Below, in pieces: positions 50,277-58,457 of a stretch of DNA of 64,000 nucleotides. Made by a program: the position numbers and the translations under genes. The DNA lies in the NCBI RefSeq assembly GCF_900112175.1, contig NZ_FOYT01000001.1, forward strand, positions 1,364,001 to 1,428,000. The letters are read 5' to 3'. The notes beneath the pieces are model-generated. The model ran no database searches. It was not told the origin of the DNA and saw nothing but the letters and a program-made list of their open reading frames with translations. This DNA comes from Halogeometricum rufum (lineage in GTDB: Archaea; Halobacteriota; Halobacteria; Halobacteriales; Haloferacaceae). The number at the start of each line of letters is the position of its first letter. Positions within the stretch are counted from its first letter, which is position 1.

Positions 50277-51062
50277 ATGCCCCACGACAACACCGACTAC
50301 CGACTCGACGAGATCGACCGACGCATCATCCACGCGCTCATGGACGACGCGCGCAACACGTCCGCCAGCACACTCGCGGCGGAGGCCGGCGTCTCGGGCG
50401 CGACCGTCCGAAATCGCATCCACAACCTCGAAGACGCCGGGATAATCCGCGGCTACACCGCTCAGGTCGACTTCGAGTTGGCCGGCGGGAAACTCACCAA
50501 CCTCTACCTCTGCGACGTTCCCGTCACCGAACGCGAGGCCATCGCGCACGAGGCGCGGACGATTCCGGGGGTGACCAACGTCCGCACGCTGATGACCGGC
50601 CGTCGCAACGTCCACGTCCTCGCGGTCGGCGAGAGCACGAGCGACCTCCGACGCGTCGCGCGGCGACTCACGGACATCGGCATCCACATCGAGGACGAAG
50701 ACCTCGTCGAAGAGGAACTGTTCGCCCCGTACGGTCCGTTCGACCCCGACGACGGCGAACGGGCACCCGAGGCGAACGACTTCATCAGCCTCACCGGGAC
50801 CGCGAGCGTCGTGGAAGTCACCGTCCAGTCCGAGGCACCCATCGCCAACCTCACACTCGAAGCCGCGGCGGACCGGGGAATTCTGGACGGAGAGACGCTC
50901 GTCATCGCCATCGAACGCGGCGACCGCGAACTCACGCCGCACGGCGACACGGTCGTCCAACCGGACGACATCGTGACCGTCCTCTCCAGGGCCGGCGAGG
51001 ACGCGAACGCGCTGTCGGCGTTCCGCGAACCGCAGTCGGAATCGGAGTCGACCGCCCGGTAG
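50277..51062 (+). CDS. Lrp/AsnC-type regulator with C-terminal RCK_C (TrkA-C) domain
   Basis: A 261-residue protein, MPHDNTDYRLDEIDRRIIHALMDDARNTSASTLAAEAGVSGATVRNRIHNLEDAGIIRGYTA, a standard Lrp helix-turn-helix. An alpha/beta RAM-type domain (NLYLCDVPVTEREAI, GVTNVRTLMTGRRNVHVLAVGE) follows. The last about 75 residues are a TrkA-C domain (VVEVTVQSEAPIANLTLEAAADRGILDGETLVIAIERGDRELTPHGDTVVQPDDIVTVL). It probably responds to an amino acid or nucleotide and controls the flanking APC-Usp transporters. The ATG at 50277 was preferred over the 17-codon extension. Confidence 0.92.
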   Translation: MPHDNTDYRLDEIDRRIIHALMDDARNTSASTLAAEAGVSGATVRNRIHNLEDAGIIRGYTAQVDFELAGGKLTNLYLCDVPVTEREAIAHEARTIPGVTNVRTLMTGRRNVHVLAVGESTSDLRRVARRLTDIGIHIEDEDLVEEELFAPYGPFDPDDGERAPEANDFISLTGTASVVEVTVQSEAPIANLTLEAAADRGILDGETLVIAIERGDRELTPHGDTVVQPDDIVTVLSRAGEDANALSAFREPQSESESTAR

Positions 51063-51111
51063 CGGCGTCCGACCGCTGGACGACGGCGGCGAGGTTCGGT
51101 CGGTCGTCGCC

Positions 51112-51609
51112 TCAGTCGCTCGTCTCGGCGGCGTCCGACTCGTCGTCCCGTTCGAGCAGACCGCTGTACGGGCAGACGTACTCGTCTCTGATGATCTGTT
51201 CGTCCACGATGTCGAGTCCGAGTTCGTCGAGTTCCTCCGCGATTCGGTTGAGGTCGTCGTGGCTCTCGCCGATGGCGTTCACGTACACGTTTCGCTTCCC
51301 GGTCATGATCTCTCGGACGGCCGTGACGCCGTCGACGCCCCGCGCCTGCTTCGAGAGGGTACCGCGCCGCGTCACCGGCGCCGTACAGATTATCTTGGTG
51401 TACAGCGGGTAGCCGGCCAGGTCGTAGTCGATGTCGACGTGGTAGCCCCGGATGATACCGCTCTCTTCGAGTTTGTTGAGCCGAGTCCGAACCGTACTCG
51501 AGGACAGGTCGAGTTCCGCGGCGATGTCGCTGGACGACGTTCGTCGAGCGTCCTGCTGGAGGTAGTAGAGGATGGATCTGTCGACCGAGTCCAGTTCTCC
51601 GTCTTTCAT
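51112..51609 (-). CDS. Lrp/AsnC family transcriptional regulator
   Basis: A 165-residue protein, MKDGELDSVDRSILYYLQQDARRTSSSDIAAELDLSSSTVRTRLNKLEESGIIRGYHVDIDYDLAG, with a classical Lrp helix-turn-helix. The effector-type domain is ICTAPVTRRGTLSKQARGVDGVTAVREIMTGKRNVYVNAIGES, followed by an acidic tail with EYVCPYSGLL. It is convergent with the Lrp-TrkA gene and divergent from the second APC-Usp permease. A TTTGACG-ACC-CGTCAAA palindrome lies in the shared upstream region (51761-51777). It probably regulates itself and/or the permease. Confidence 0.92.
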   Translation of the reverse strand: MKDGELDSVDRSILYYLQQDARRTSSSDIAAELDLSSSTVRTRLNKLEESGIIRGYHVDIDYDLAGYPLYTKIICTAPVTRRGTLSKQARGVDGVTAVREIMTGKRNVYVNAIGESHDDLNRIAEELDELGLDIVDEQIIRDEYVCPYSGLLERDDESDAAETSD

Positions 51610-51760
51610 CTCTCGGCCGGTTCGTCGCCCCGCGTCTTAGTCTGCCCGTTCGCGCGTCGTCGGCCCGAACGGGCGGCCGTCGCCTCCGAGCGTCGACGGA
51701 CCGCTCTCCCGGTCGGCGACGACCGAATTTGAGGACAGTATCCGTGTATAACGATTATAT

Positions 51761-51777
51761 TTTGACGACCCGTCAAA
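51761..51777. promoter_or_regulatory. Perfect 7-bp palindrome upstream of the Lrp gene (candidate operator)
   Basis: TTTGACG-ACC-CGTCAAA sits in the AT-rich part of the 442-base gap (51610-52051) between the divergent Lrp gene and the APC-Usp permease, directly next to attatatttt (51754-51763). An inverted repeat overlapping a TATA-like sequence is a typical autoregulatory arrangement. The rest of the gap is GC-rich and has no gene that I can support. Confidence 0.55.
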
Positions 51778-52051
51778 GATATCGTCTGATTTATGGTGTT
51801 CTGTCTGCGAATGTGGGTATGTCGCGAAGAGACTCTGCGGAGCGTGAGCCGGCACTCGCCGACGGAACCGCGAGGGCCGGGCGGTATCGACAGCGAGTAC
51901 GATCATCCGACGGAAGCGGGGCGACGAACGACACGTGCGGCGGCGAACGCGCGGCGTTCGTCGTCGCCGACGTCGGGCGTGAACCGACCGCGTTCTCGGA
52001 GGGACGCGTGAGAGGGCCGAACGGCACTACTTCCGGCCGCGACGACACCGC

Positions 52052-54229
52052 ATGAAGGAACTGGAACGAGACCTCGGGCTGCCGTCCGTCCTCGCCATCA
52101 GCATCGGCGCGATGATCGGGAGCGGCATCTTCATCCTCCCCGCACTCGCGCTGGAAATCGCCGGCCCCGCGGTGATCGTCGCCTATCTGCTCGCGGGACT
52201 GCTCGTGATACCCGCGGCGCTCTCGAAGTCGGAGATGGCGACCGCCATGCCCGAGGCCGGAGGGACGTACGTCTACATCGAGCGCGGGATGGGACCGCTG
52301 CTCGGAACGGTCGCGGGCGTGGGGACGTGGTTCTCGCTGTCGTTCAAGGGCGCACTCGCCCTCGTCGGCGGCGTGCCGTACCTGCTGTTGCTGTTCGACC
52401 TCCCGCTGAAACCGGTCGCGCTGGCGCTGGCCGGCCTCCTCATCCTGGTGAACGTCGTCGGAGCCAAGCAGACGGGGCGGCTCCAACTCGCCATCGTGGT
52501 CGTCATGCTGGGGGCTCTCGGCTGGTTCGCCGCCGGGAGCGCCCCGAGCGTCCAGTCCGCGAACTACGCCGAGTTCTTCGGTTCCGGCGTCGGCGGACTC
52601 TTGGCCGCCACCGGTCTCGTGTTCGTCTCGTACGCGGGCGTCACGAAGGTCGCGAGCGTCGCCGAGGAGGTGGAGAATCCGGGTCGCAACATCCCGCTGG
52701 GCATCCTCGGTTCGCTCGCGTTCACGACGGTGCTGTACGTCGGTATCGTCGCGGTGCTGGTCGGGATAACCGAACCCGGGAGCGTCGCCGGGTCGCTGAC
52801 GCCCGTCGCCGTCGCCGCCGAGGTGACGCTCGGCCGCGCGGGCGTCGTCGCCGTCATCCTCGCCGCGATTCTCGCCTTGATCTCGACGGCCAACGCCGGC
52901 ATCCTCTCGTCCTCGCGGTACCCGTTCGCGATGAGCCGAGACAGCCTCGCGCCGCCGTCGCTGTCGGCCGTCAGCGACCGGTTCGGGACGCCGGTGACCT
53001 CCATCACCCTCACGGGCGCCGTGCTGTTGGTGCTCATCGCGTTCGTCCCGGTTCTGGACATCGCGAAGCTCGCGAGCGCCTTCCAGATTCTGGTGTTCGT
53101 CCTCGTGAACGTCGCCGTCGTCGCCTTCCGGAACGGGAGCGTGCCGTACGAACCGGAGTTCACCTCGCCGCTGTACCCGTGGATGCAGGGCTTCGGCGTG
53201 GTCGCCGGACTGCTCTTGCTCACGCAGATGGGGACCGTCGCGCTCGGCGGCGCGGCCGTCATCACGGTCGCCAGCGTCGTCTGGTACCTCCTGTACGTCC
53301 GACCGCGGGTGGACCGCGAGGGCGCCGCGACCGACGCCGTCCGGCGGCAGGTCGGCAGAGACGCCCTCGAACAGGTGGAGATAGCCGCGTCCCAGAACGC
53401 CCACGAGGTGCTCGTCGCCCTCACGAAGAACGTGAGCGAAGAGCGCGAGCGCTCGCTCGTCGCGTTCGCCGCCGACGTCGTTCGCCCCGACGACGGCCGC
53501 GTGGTCGCCGTTCGGTTCGAGGAGGTGCCCGACCAGGTACCGCTCACCGAACAGGTGACGGTCCAGTCCGACGCCGACCGCTCCTTCGAGCGGCGAGTCG
53601 AGGCGCTCTCCGAGGAGTTCGGCGTCGCCGTTGAGGCCGACGAAATCGTGAGCCACGACACGAAACACGCCATCGTCAACCTCGCGGCCGACCGCGGCGT
53701 CGACGCCGTCGTCGCGGAACACGAACCGCTCCGACTCCGGTCCCGACTGTTCGGTGACCCCGTCGACTGGGTCGTCCGGCACGCCCCCTGTGACGTGCTC
53801 CTCGTGGACAACCTCGGGTACGGCCGCCCGGAGCGGGTGGTCCTCTCCGGCGAGAACGGACCGTACCACCCGCTGGCCGTCGGCGTCGCCGAGAGCGTCG
53901 TCGCCGCGAACGACGGCCAGTTGTCGCTCTGGTACCCCGCGGACGCGACCGGCAGCGACGAGGGCGCTCGGACGATAGACGACTACCAGTCCGAACTGAG
54001 CCGACTGCTGTCGGTCCCCGTCAGCGCGGAGACGGTTCGAACCGACGGCGGGCGACGGTCTCCGCCCGACCTGTTGGTGCGCCGGGGGTCGTCAGACGCC
54101 GTTCGCGACGCCCTGTTCGACGACCGACCCGCGTTCCCCAGTCCGGGGTGTACCACGGTCACCGTCTACCCGCACGAGTCGCGACGGCCGGGGTTCGTTC
54201 GGCGGTTCCTCGAACGCGCCACCTTCTGA
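52052..54229 (+). CDS. APC-family amino-acid permease with C-terminal Usp domains (second copy)
   Basis: A 725-residue protein. The 12-helix transporter core has the helix 1 signature AISIGAMIGSGIFILPA, then EAGGTYVYIERGMGPLLG and EEVENPGRNIPLGILG. The Usp-like tail (from about 450) has SLVAFAADVVRPDDGRVVAVRFEEVP and APCDVLLVDNLGYGRPERVVLSGENG. Compared with the first copy the tail is more diverged, and the second Usp domain lacks a clean glycine loop. Predicted to transport amino acids; the Usp part may tune activity. It is divergent from the Lrp gene and probably controlled by it. ATG 52052 chosen from the typical MKELERDLGL start. Confidence 0.92.
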   Translation: MKELERDLGLPSVLAISIGAMIGSGIFILPALALEIAGPAVIVAYLLAGLLVIPAALSKSEMATAMPEAGGTYVYIERGMGPLLGTVAGVGTWFSLSFKGALALVGGVPYLLLLFDLPLKPVALALAGLLILVNVVGAKQTGRLQLAIVVVMLGALGWFAAGSAPSVQSANYAEFFGSGVGGLLAATGLVFVSYAGVTKVASVAEEVENPGRNIPLGILGSLAFTTVLYVGIVAVLVGITEPGSVAGSLTPVAVAAEVTLGRAGVVAVILAAILALISTANAGILSSSRYPFAMSRDSLAPPSLSAVSDRFGTPVTSITLTGAVLLVLIAFVPVLDIAKLASAFQILVFVLVNVAVVAFRNGSVPYEPEFTSPLYPWMQGFGVVAGLLLLTQMGTVALGGAAVITVASVVWYLLYVRPRVDREGAATDAVRRQVGRDALEQVEIAASQNAHEVLVALTKNVSEERERSLVAFAADVVRPDDGRVVAVRFEEVPDQVPLTEQVTVQSDADRSFERRVEALSEEFGVAVEADEIVSHDTKHAIVNLAADRGVDAVVAEHEPLRLRSRLFGDPVDWVVRHAPCDVLLVDNLGYGRPERVVLSGENGPYHPLAVGVAESVVAANDGQLSLWYPADATGSDEGARTIDDYQSELSRLLSVPVSAETVRTDGGRRSPPDLLVRRGSSDAVRDALFDDRPAFPSPGCTTVTVYPHESRRPGFVRRFLERATF

Positions 54230-54300
54230 CCGACCCGTCCGCAGGCCCGCCTGCGAAGGCGGTCTCCCGCCCGAGTCCGCGTCTCAGGCGTTCGACTGCC

Positions 54301-54846
54301 TCATCCGCTCCCGTCCGCCGTCTGCGTCTCTGTCTTCGTCGCCGTCTCCGTCGCTGTCTGCGTCTCTGTCTCTGTCTCTGTCGTCGTCTGCGTCTCTGTC
54401 TCTGTCGTCGTCTGCGTCTCTGTCTCTGTCGTCGTCTCCGTCGTCGTCTCTGTCTCTGTTGCCGTCTCTGTCAGCGTCGTCGTCGGCGTCTGGGTCTCCG
54501 TCGCCGTCGCCGTCGCGGTTCGGGTCTGTGTTTCGGCCGTCGTCGCTGTGTCCGTCGCCGTCGGAGTTCGCGTCTCGGTGGGCGTCGACGCGTCCGTCGG
54601 TACCGGCGTCGGCGTCGCGGTCGGTACTGCGGTGGGCGTCGCCGTCTCGGCGGGCGTCGACGCGTCCGTCGCCGTCGGCGCGGCGGTCGCAGTCGTCGCG
54701 GGCGCGTCGCTCTCGGACGCGGTCGCCGTCGATACCGCCGTGCTGACGTCCGTAATCGTCTCGCCGGACCCGCTGTCGGGACCGACGCCGGTGCAACCCG
54801 AGAGGACGACCAGAAGTAGTACGACGAGAGGAGCCAAGCGTGTCAT
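54301..54846 (-). CDS. Thr-rich lipoprotein without a folded domain
   Basis: A 181-residue protein with an N-terminal signal sequence and lipobox LSGC (Cys at about residue 18), so it is probably lipid-anchored on the outer face. The remainder is almost entirely Thr, Ala, Pro and Glu, with repeated ETQTTTETETQ-like units encoded by a CTGTCTCTG-type microsatellite at about 54345-54475. No globular domain follows; the protein stops at GSG. Thr-rich stalks are usually O-glycosylated. A stalk with nothing beyond it is odd and could be a truncated protein or a spacer in the cell envelope. Confidence 0.8.
   Translation of the reverse strand: MTRLAPLVVLLLVVLSGCTGVGPDSGSGETITDVSTAVSTATASESDAPATTATAAPTATDASTPAETATPTAVPTATPTPVPTDASTPTETRTPTATDTATTAETQTRTATATATETQTPTTTLTETATETETTTETTTETETQTTTETETQTTTETETETQTATETATKTETQTADGSG
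54345..54475. repeat. Short-period repeat encoding Thr/Glu stalk
   Basis: Repeated GTCTCTGTC(GTCGTC)TGCGTCTCTGTC-like words with a 6- to 30-base hierarchy, giving TTTETETQ-type residues on the minus strand. Such tracts can change length by slippage, always by multiples of three here, so the frame is kept. Confidence 0.8.
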
Positions 54847-55009
54847 CTACTGGCTCCGGTGACGGACTGGACCCCGAATGTTATGCGGTCTGTATCGACA
54901 GGTCGCTATCAGGTCTCGGCGGTGTCGAGACCGGTCGCCGTCGGCCGGTACCGCCGGTCAGGGCGCGGACGCCGAACGCCGAGTCAGTTCCCCGCCGTCC
55001 GTTCGGCGG

Positions 55010-56179
55010 TCACGTCGTCTCCGCTCGGACCATCTCCTCGAACCGCGCCAGTCCCGTCTCGATGCGCGCCCCGTCGTTGGCGAAACTGAATCGCAGGTAC
55101 CCCTCGCCGGCGTCGCCGAACGCGCTTCCCGGCGCGGCGACGACGTCGTACTCGTAGAGGAGTCGCTCCGCGACGTCCATGCTCGTCCCCGGGAGGTCGC
55201 TCACGTCCACGAAGGCGTAGAAGGCCCCCTCGGGACGGGCCATCGAGACGCCGGGAATCTCGCCCATTCGCTCCACGAACAGGTCGCGCCGTCGCTCGAA
55301 CGCCGCCTTCATCTCCCGGACGGGCGCTTCGGGGCCGGTGAGCGCCGCGAGGGCGGCGTACTGGGCGGGCGTGTTCACGCAGGAGGTGGTGCTCTCGTGA
55401 ATCTTCGTCACCGCCGCCGTCACCGCCTCCGGACCGCTGAGCCACCCGACGCGCCACCCCGTCATCGCGTACGTCTTCGAGCAGGAGTCGACGGTGACGA
55501 CGCGTTCGGGGTGGTCGGTCACGGCCGCGAGACTCGGCTGGGACCCCTCGTAGACGAGTTCGTGGTACACCTCGTCGGCGACGACGACGGCGTCGTGGTC
55601 GGCGGCGGCCTCGACGACCCGTTCCATCTCGTCCGTGTCGAACACGCGGCCGGTCGGGTTCGACGGCGAGGTGAGGACGACGGCGCCGGTGCGGTCCGTG
55701 ACGGCGTCGACGACCCGGTCCGCGTCGAACGCGAAGCCCTCGTCGGCCGGCAGGGCGACTTCGACCGGCGTCGCCCCCGCGAGTTCCGTCTGCGAGAGCG
55801 GGTTCGGCCACGCGGGCGTCGGCACGACCACCTCGTCGCCGGGGTCGGTCACCGTCAGGAGGGTCAGATAGAGCGCTTCGACGCCGCCCGTCGTGACCAC
55901 GACCCGGTCGGCGTCGGCGGCCACGTCGCGGCCGCGCAGTCGGTCGGCGATGGCCTCGCGAAGGGGAGCGATGCCCGCGTTCGCCGTGTAGTTCGTCTCG
56001 CCGTCCCGCGCCGCCGTCGCCGCCGCCTCGACGACGTGGTCGGGCGTCCGGAAGTCGGGTTCGCCGACTTCGAGGTGGACGACGTCGTCGCCGTCGTGCG
56101 CGGCCGCGAGGTCGAACAGCCGCCGTATCTGCTGCGGTTCTATCTCCGCCACCCGGTTCGAGACGGTCGGGTCGGTCAT
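55010..56179 (-). CDS. Pyridoxal-phosphate aminotransferase (AspC/class I type)
   Basis: A 389-residue PLP enzyme. The N-terminal part has VVHLEVGEPDFRTPDHVVEAA and TNYTANAGIAPLREAIADRL. The catalytic Lys is in VDSCSKTYAMTGWRVGW (SKTYAMTGWR signature). LTSPSNPTGRVFD is the PLP-phosphate region, and FSFANDGARIETGLARFEEM carries the carboxylate-binding Arg region. Substrate specificity (aspartate, aromatic or kynurenine-like) cannot be decided. Start ATG 56179 gives a normal MTDPTVSNR beginning. It is divergent from the formate/nitrite-type channel gene. Confidence 0.94.
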   Translation of the reverse strand: MTDPTVSNRVAEIEPQQIRRLFDLAAAHDGDDVVHLEVGEPDFRTPDHVVEAAATAARDGETNYTANAGIAPLREAIADRLRGRDVAADADRVVVTTGGVEALYLTLLTVTDPGDEVVVPTPAWPNPLSQTELAGATPVEVALPADEGFAFDADRVVDAVTDRTGAVVLTSPSNPTGRVFDTDEMERVVEAAADHDAVVVADEVYHELVYEGSQPSLAAVTDHPERVVTVDSCSKTYAMTGWRVGWLSGPEAVTAAVTKIHESTTSCVNTPAQYAALAALTGPEAPVREMKAAFERRRDLFVERMGEIPGVSMARPEGAFYAFVDVSDLPGTSMDVAERLLYEYDVVAAPGSAFGDAGEGYLRFSFANDGARIETGLARFEEMVRAETT

Positions 56180-56326
56180 CGGTTCTCCTGCGTCGTCGGG
56201 GGCCTTGGCTGTTGGGTCGCCGGCGGCCGTCGTTCGCTCCCCGTTCGCACTCCCGTGCGCCCCCGGTCAGCCTTCGTCGGCCGTAAGAAAGTCCACGCGA
56301 CCCCGAAAACGCCGAGGGGAGACACG

Positions 56327-57151
56327 ATGAGTTCCGAAACGTCCGACCCGTCCGGCGCGTCGCTCTCGTACCGGCACATCCTCGAACGCGAGATGGAGAA
56401 CGCGCTACAGGAGATACACCGCCCGCCGGGCGGCGTCTTCCTCTCGGCGTTCGCCGCCGGTCTCAACCTGAGTTTCGGGGCGCTGTTCATGGCGATGGCG
56501 CTGACGTTCTCGGGCGGGTTCGACTCCACGCTCGTCCAGCAGGCGGTGTTGGCCGGCGTCTCCGCCGTCGCCTTCCTGTTCGTCGTCGTCGGCCAGACGG
56601 AACTGTTCACCGCGCACTCGACGATGGCCGTCCTCCCCGTCCTCGACGGGCGCGCGTCGCTCGCGGACCTCGCGCGCGTCTGGGGCGTGACGTACGCGGG
56701 GAACCTCCTCGGCTGTGCGGCGTTCGCCGTCCTCGCCGCCACACTCGGGCCGGCGATGGGCGTCGTCGCGCCGCGGGCGTTCGGCACGCTGGCGTCCGCA
56801 CTCCTCCCGTTCCCGTGGTGGGTGATTCTTCTCAGCGGCGTCGTCGCCGGCTGGCTGATGGGGCTCGTGACGTGGCTCTCGGCGGCCAGTCGCGACACCG
56901 TCGGCCGAGTGCTGTTCGTCCTCCTCGGCACCGCGACGATCGGCTTCGGCCCGTTCCACCACAGCATCCTCGGGACGACGGAGGTGCTGACGGCGGCGAT
57001 ACTCCTCGGGGACGTCGGCGTCGACGGCTTCGCGCACTTCCTCGTGTGGACGACGCTCGGCAACGTCGTCGGCGGGTCCGTCTTCGTCGGCCTGCTCAAC
57101 TACGGCCACGTCGCGCTGGCGGGCGAGGAACACGACGTGGAGTTCGAGTGA
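56327..57151 (+). CDS. Formate/nitrite transporter family protein (FocA/NirC-like)
   Basis: A 274-residue protein with six hydrophobic helices: GVFLSAFAAGLNLSFGALFMAMAL, VAFLFVVVGQTELFTAHSTMAV, LLGCAAFAVLAATLGPAM, WWVILLSGVVAGWLMGLVTWL, GTATIGFGPFHHSILGTTEVL and TLGNVVGGSVFVGLLNYGHV. The GxELFT segment after helix 2 and the final NxxGG(S)xxVGxxxY block are family signatures. It probably conducts small monovalent anions such as formate or nitrite. The ATG at 56327 follows GACACG; nothing upstream is better. The reverse frame and the second plus frame are shadows. Confidence 0.92.
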   Translation: MSSETSDPSGASLSYRHILEREMENALQEIHRPPGGVFLSAFAAGLNLSFGALFMAMALTFSGGFDSTLVQQAVLAGVSAVAFLFVVVGQTELFTAHSTMAVLPVLDGRASLADLARVWGVTYAGNLLGCAAFAVLAATLGPAMGVVAPRAFGTLASALLPFPWWVILLSGVVAGWLMGLVTWLSAASRDTVGRVLFVLLGTATIGFGPFHHSILGTTEVLTAAILLGDVGVDGFAHFLVWTTLGNVVGGSVFVGLLNYGHVALAGEEHDVEFE

Positions 57152-57202
57152 CGACGCGCGTCGACGGCCGTCGCGTCGCGGCGGCGCGCGTTCGCCGGAC
57201 GC

Positions 57203-57523
57203 TCACCACCGGTCTTCGAGGTGGTCGCGCGACCCCTCGCTTCGGGACCGGTCGTCGCGAGACCGGGTGCCGTCGGCGACCCGATGTCCGGTCTGGTCCG
57301 CTCTCCCCTCTAACGCGTCGGCGATGCGCTCGACGGAGTCGACGAGGCGGACGAACGCGCCGAGGAGGTAGTACGCGAGGAACAGGCCGTACACGAGGGC
57401 GCAGAACAGGACGCCGAGCAGAATCTGTCCGGCGACGACGACGCTGTACGCGAGGACGAGGAGGCAGAGTACCGCGACTCCTGCCTTGACGCCCCGGGAC
57501 GGGGCGGACGGCTGGTCGGACAT
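57203..57523 (-). CDS. Small membrane protein
   Basis: A 106-residue protein starting MSDQPSAPSRGVKAG. It has two hydrophobic helices (VAVLCLLVLAYSVVVAGQILLGVLFCALVYGLFLAYYLLGAFVRLV) followed by a hydrophilic, charged tail with many Arg/Asp residues. No family recognised with certainty. It is convergent with the formate/nitrite transporter gene. Five codons upstream (MQHPVM) are possible but unlikely. Confidence 0.65.
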   Translation of the reverse strand: MSDQPSAPSRGVKAGVAVLCLLVLAYSVVVAGQILLGVLFCALVYGLFLAYYLLGAFVRLVDSVERIADALEGRADQTGHRVADGTRSRDDRSRSEGSRDHLEDRW

Positions 57524-57604
57524 GACCGGGTGTTGCACCGTTCAGGGTATCAAGATTGTCCCCTCGACACTACACTTAATTACCCCCTCGATGAACGGTT
57601 CGAC

Positions 57605-58375
57605 GTGCCTCTGCAGGGAGACAGTCGGGGGGTGAGCGACGTGCTGGGGTTCGTCCTCGTGTTCGGCCTCGTCGTCGCCTCCGTCGGAACGGTGTACGCC
57701 TTCGGGGTGGGGGAACTCCGAGACGCGCGCGACTACGAACGGGTAAACAACGCCGAACGCGCGTTCGAGGTGTTCGCCGACAACGTCGACGACGTGGCCC
57801 GCCGCGGCGCGCCGAGTCGCGGAACGGAACTCAAACTCGCCGACTCCACGCTCGGATACGGCGAGACGACGGTGAACGTCAGCCTCGACGCCACGCCGGC
57901 GACGCCCGCCGCGAACGCGAACAACTCGACGGGTGCCGTCTCGCTGTCGCCCGTCGTGATGACCCTCGGCGACGCCGGCGAGGTGCGGTACGCGACGGGG
58001 GCCGTCCTGCGGACGGACGGGGACGGCCCGCCGCGGATGGTCCACGAACCCGACTTCGTCTTCGACGAGGACCGCGTCGTCGTCCAACTCGTGCGGTCGG
58101 TTCCTCAGGGGACCACGCAGGTGGGGGGCGAGCGAATCGCCCGCATCCGGACCGTCGAGACGTCCCGGACGACGCTCCTGACGCGGACCGACGCGTCAGT
58201 GACGCTCCGGTTCAACGTCTCGTCGCCGTACGCGCCGGCGTGGGGCGACTACTTCGAGTCGGAAGGGTTCTCCTGCGACGCCTACACCGACAGTTCGACC
58301 GAGGTGTCCTGCAGTCTCGACGACGTGTCGCGCGTCTCCGTCGTCCGCGCCACCGTCCAGACGGCGTTCGAGTGA
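57605..58375 (+). CDS. Pilin-like protein of the DUF7289 type
   Basis: A 256-residue protein. After a short leader (VPLQGDSRG) the sequence VSDVLGFVLVFGLVVASVGTVYAF is an archaeal type IV pilin-like N-terminus: a prepilin-peptidase-type Gly then a hydrophobic helix. The rest is an extracellular strand-rich domain with NNS/NVS sequons and one possible disulfide (SCDAYTDSSTEVSC). The start was set to the GTG at 57605 because the TATA-like cttaatta at 57574-57581 is about 25-30 bases upstream, consistent with a leaderless transcript. The gene is convergent with the Tad-like cluster, so it may belong to the same structure but is expressed separately. Confidence 0.82.
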   Translation: MPLQGDSRGVSDVLGFVLVFGLVVASVGTVYAFGVGELRDARDYERVNNAERAFEVFADNVDDVARRGAPSRGTELKLADSTLGYGETTVNVSLDATPATPAANANNSTGAVSLSPVVMTLGDAGEVRYATGAVLRTDGDGPPRMVHEPDFVFDEDRVVVQLVRSVPQGTTQVGGERIARIRTVETSRTTLLTRTDASVTLRFNVSSPYAPAWGDYFESEGFSCDAYTDSSTEVSCSLDDVSRVSVVRATVQTAFE

Positions 58376-58457
58376 CGCCAGGCGGCGTTCGAGTGATGCA
58401 GAGGGCGACGCGAGCGGGGTCACAACCGACGTGGTTCGACCCGGCGGCGGTGCTCGG

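Noticed and set aside
51791-53869. Long minus-strand frame opposite the second APC-Usp permease
   Set aside because: Composition is Asp/Arg/His-rich without hydrophobic helices, while the plus strand encodes a clear 12-helix transporter.
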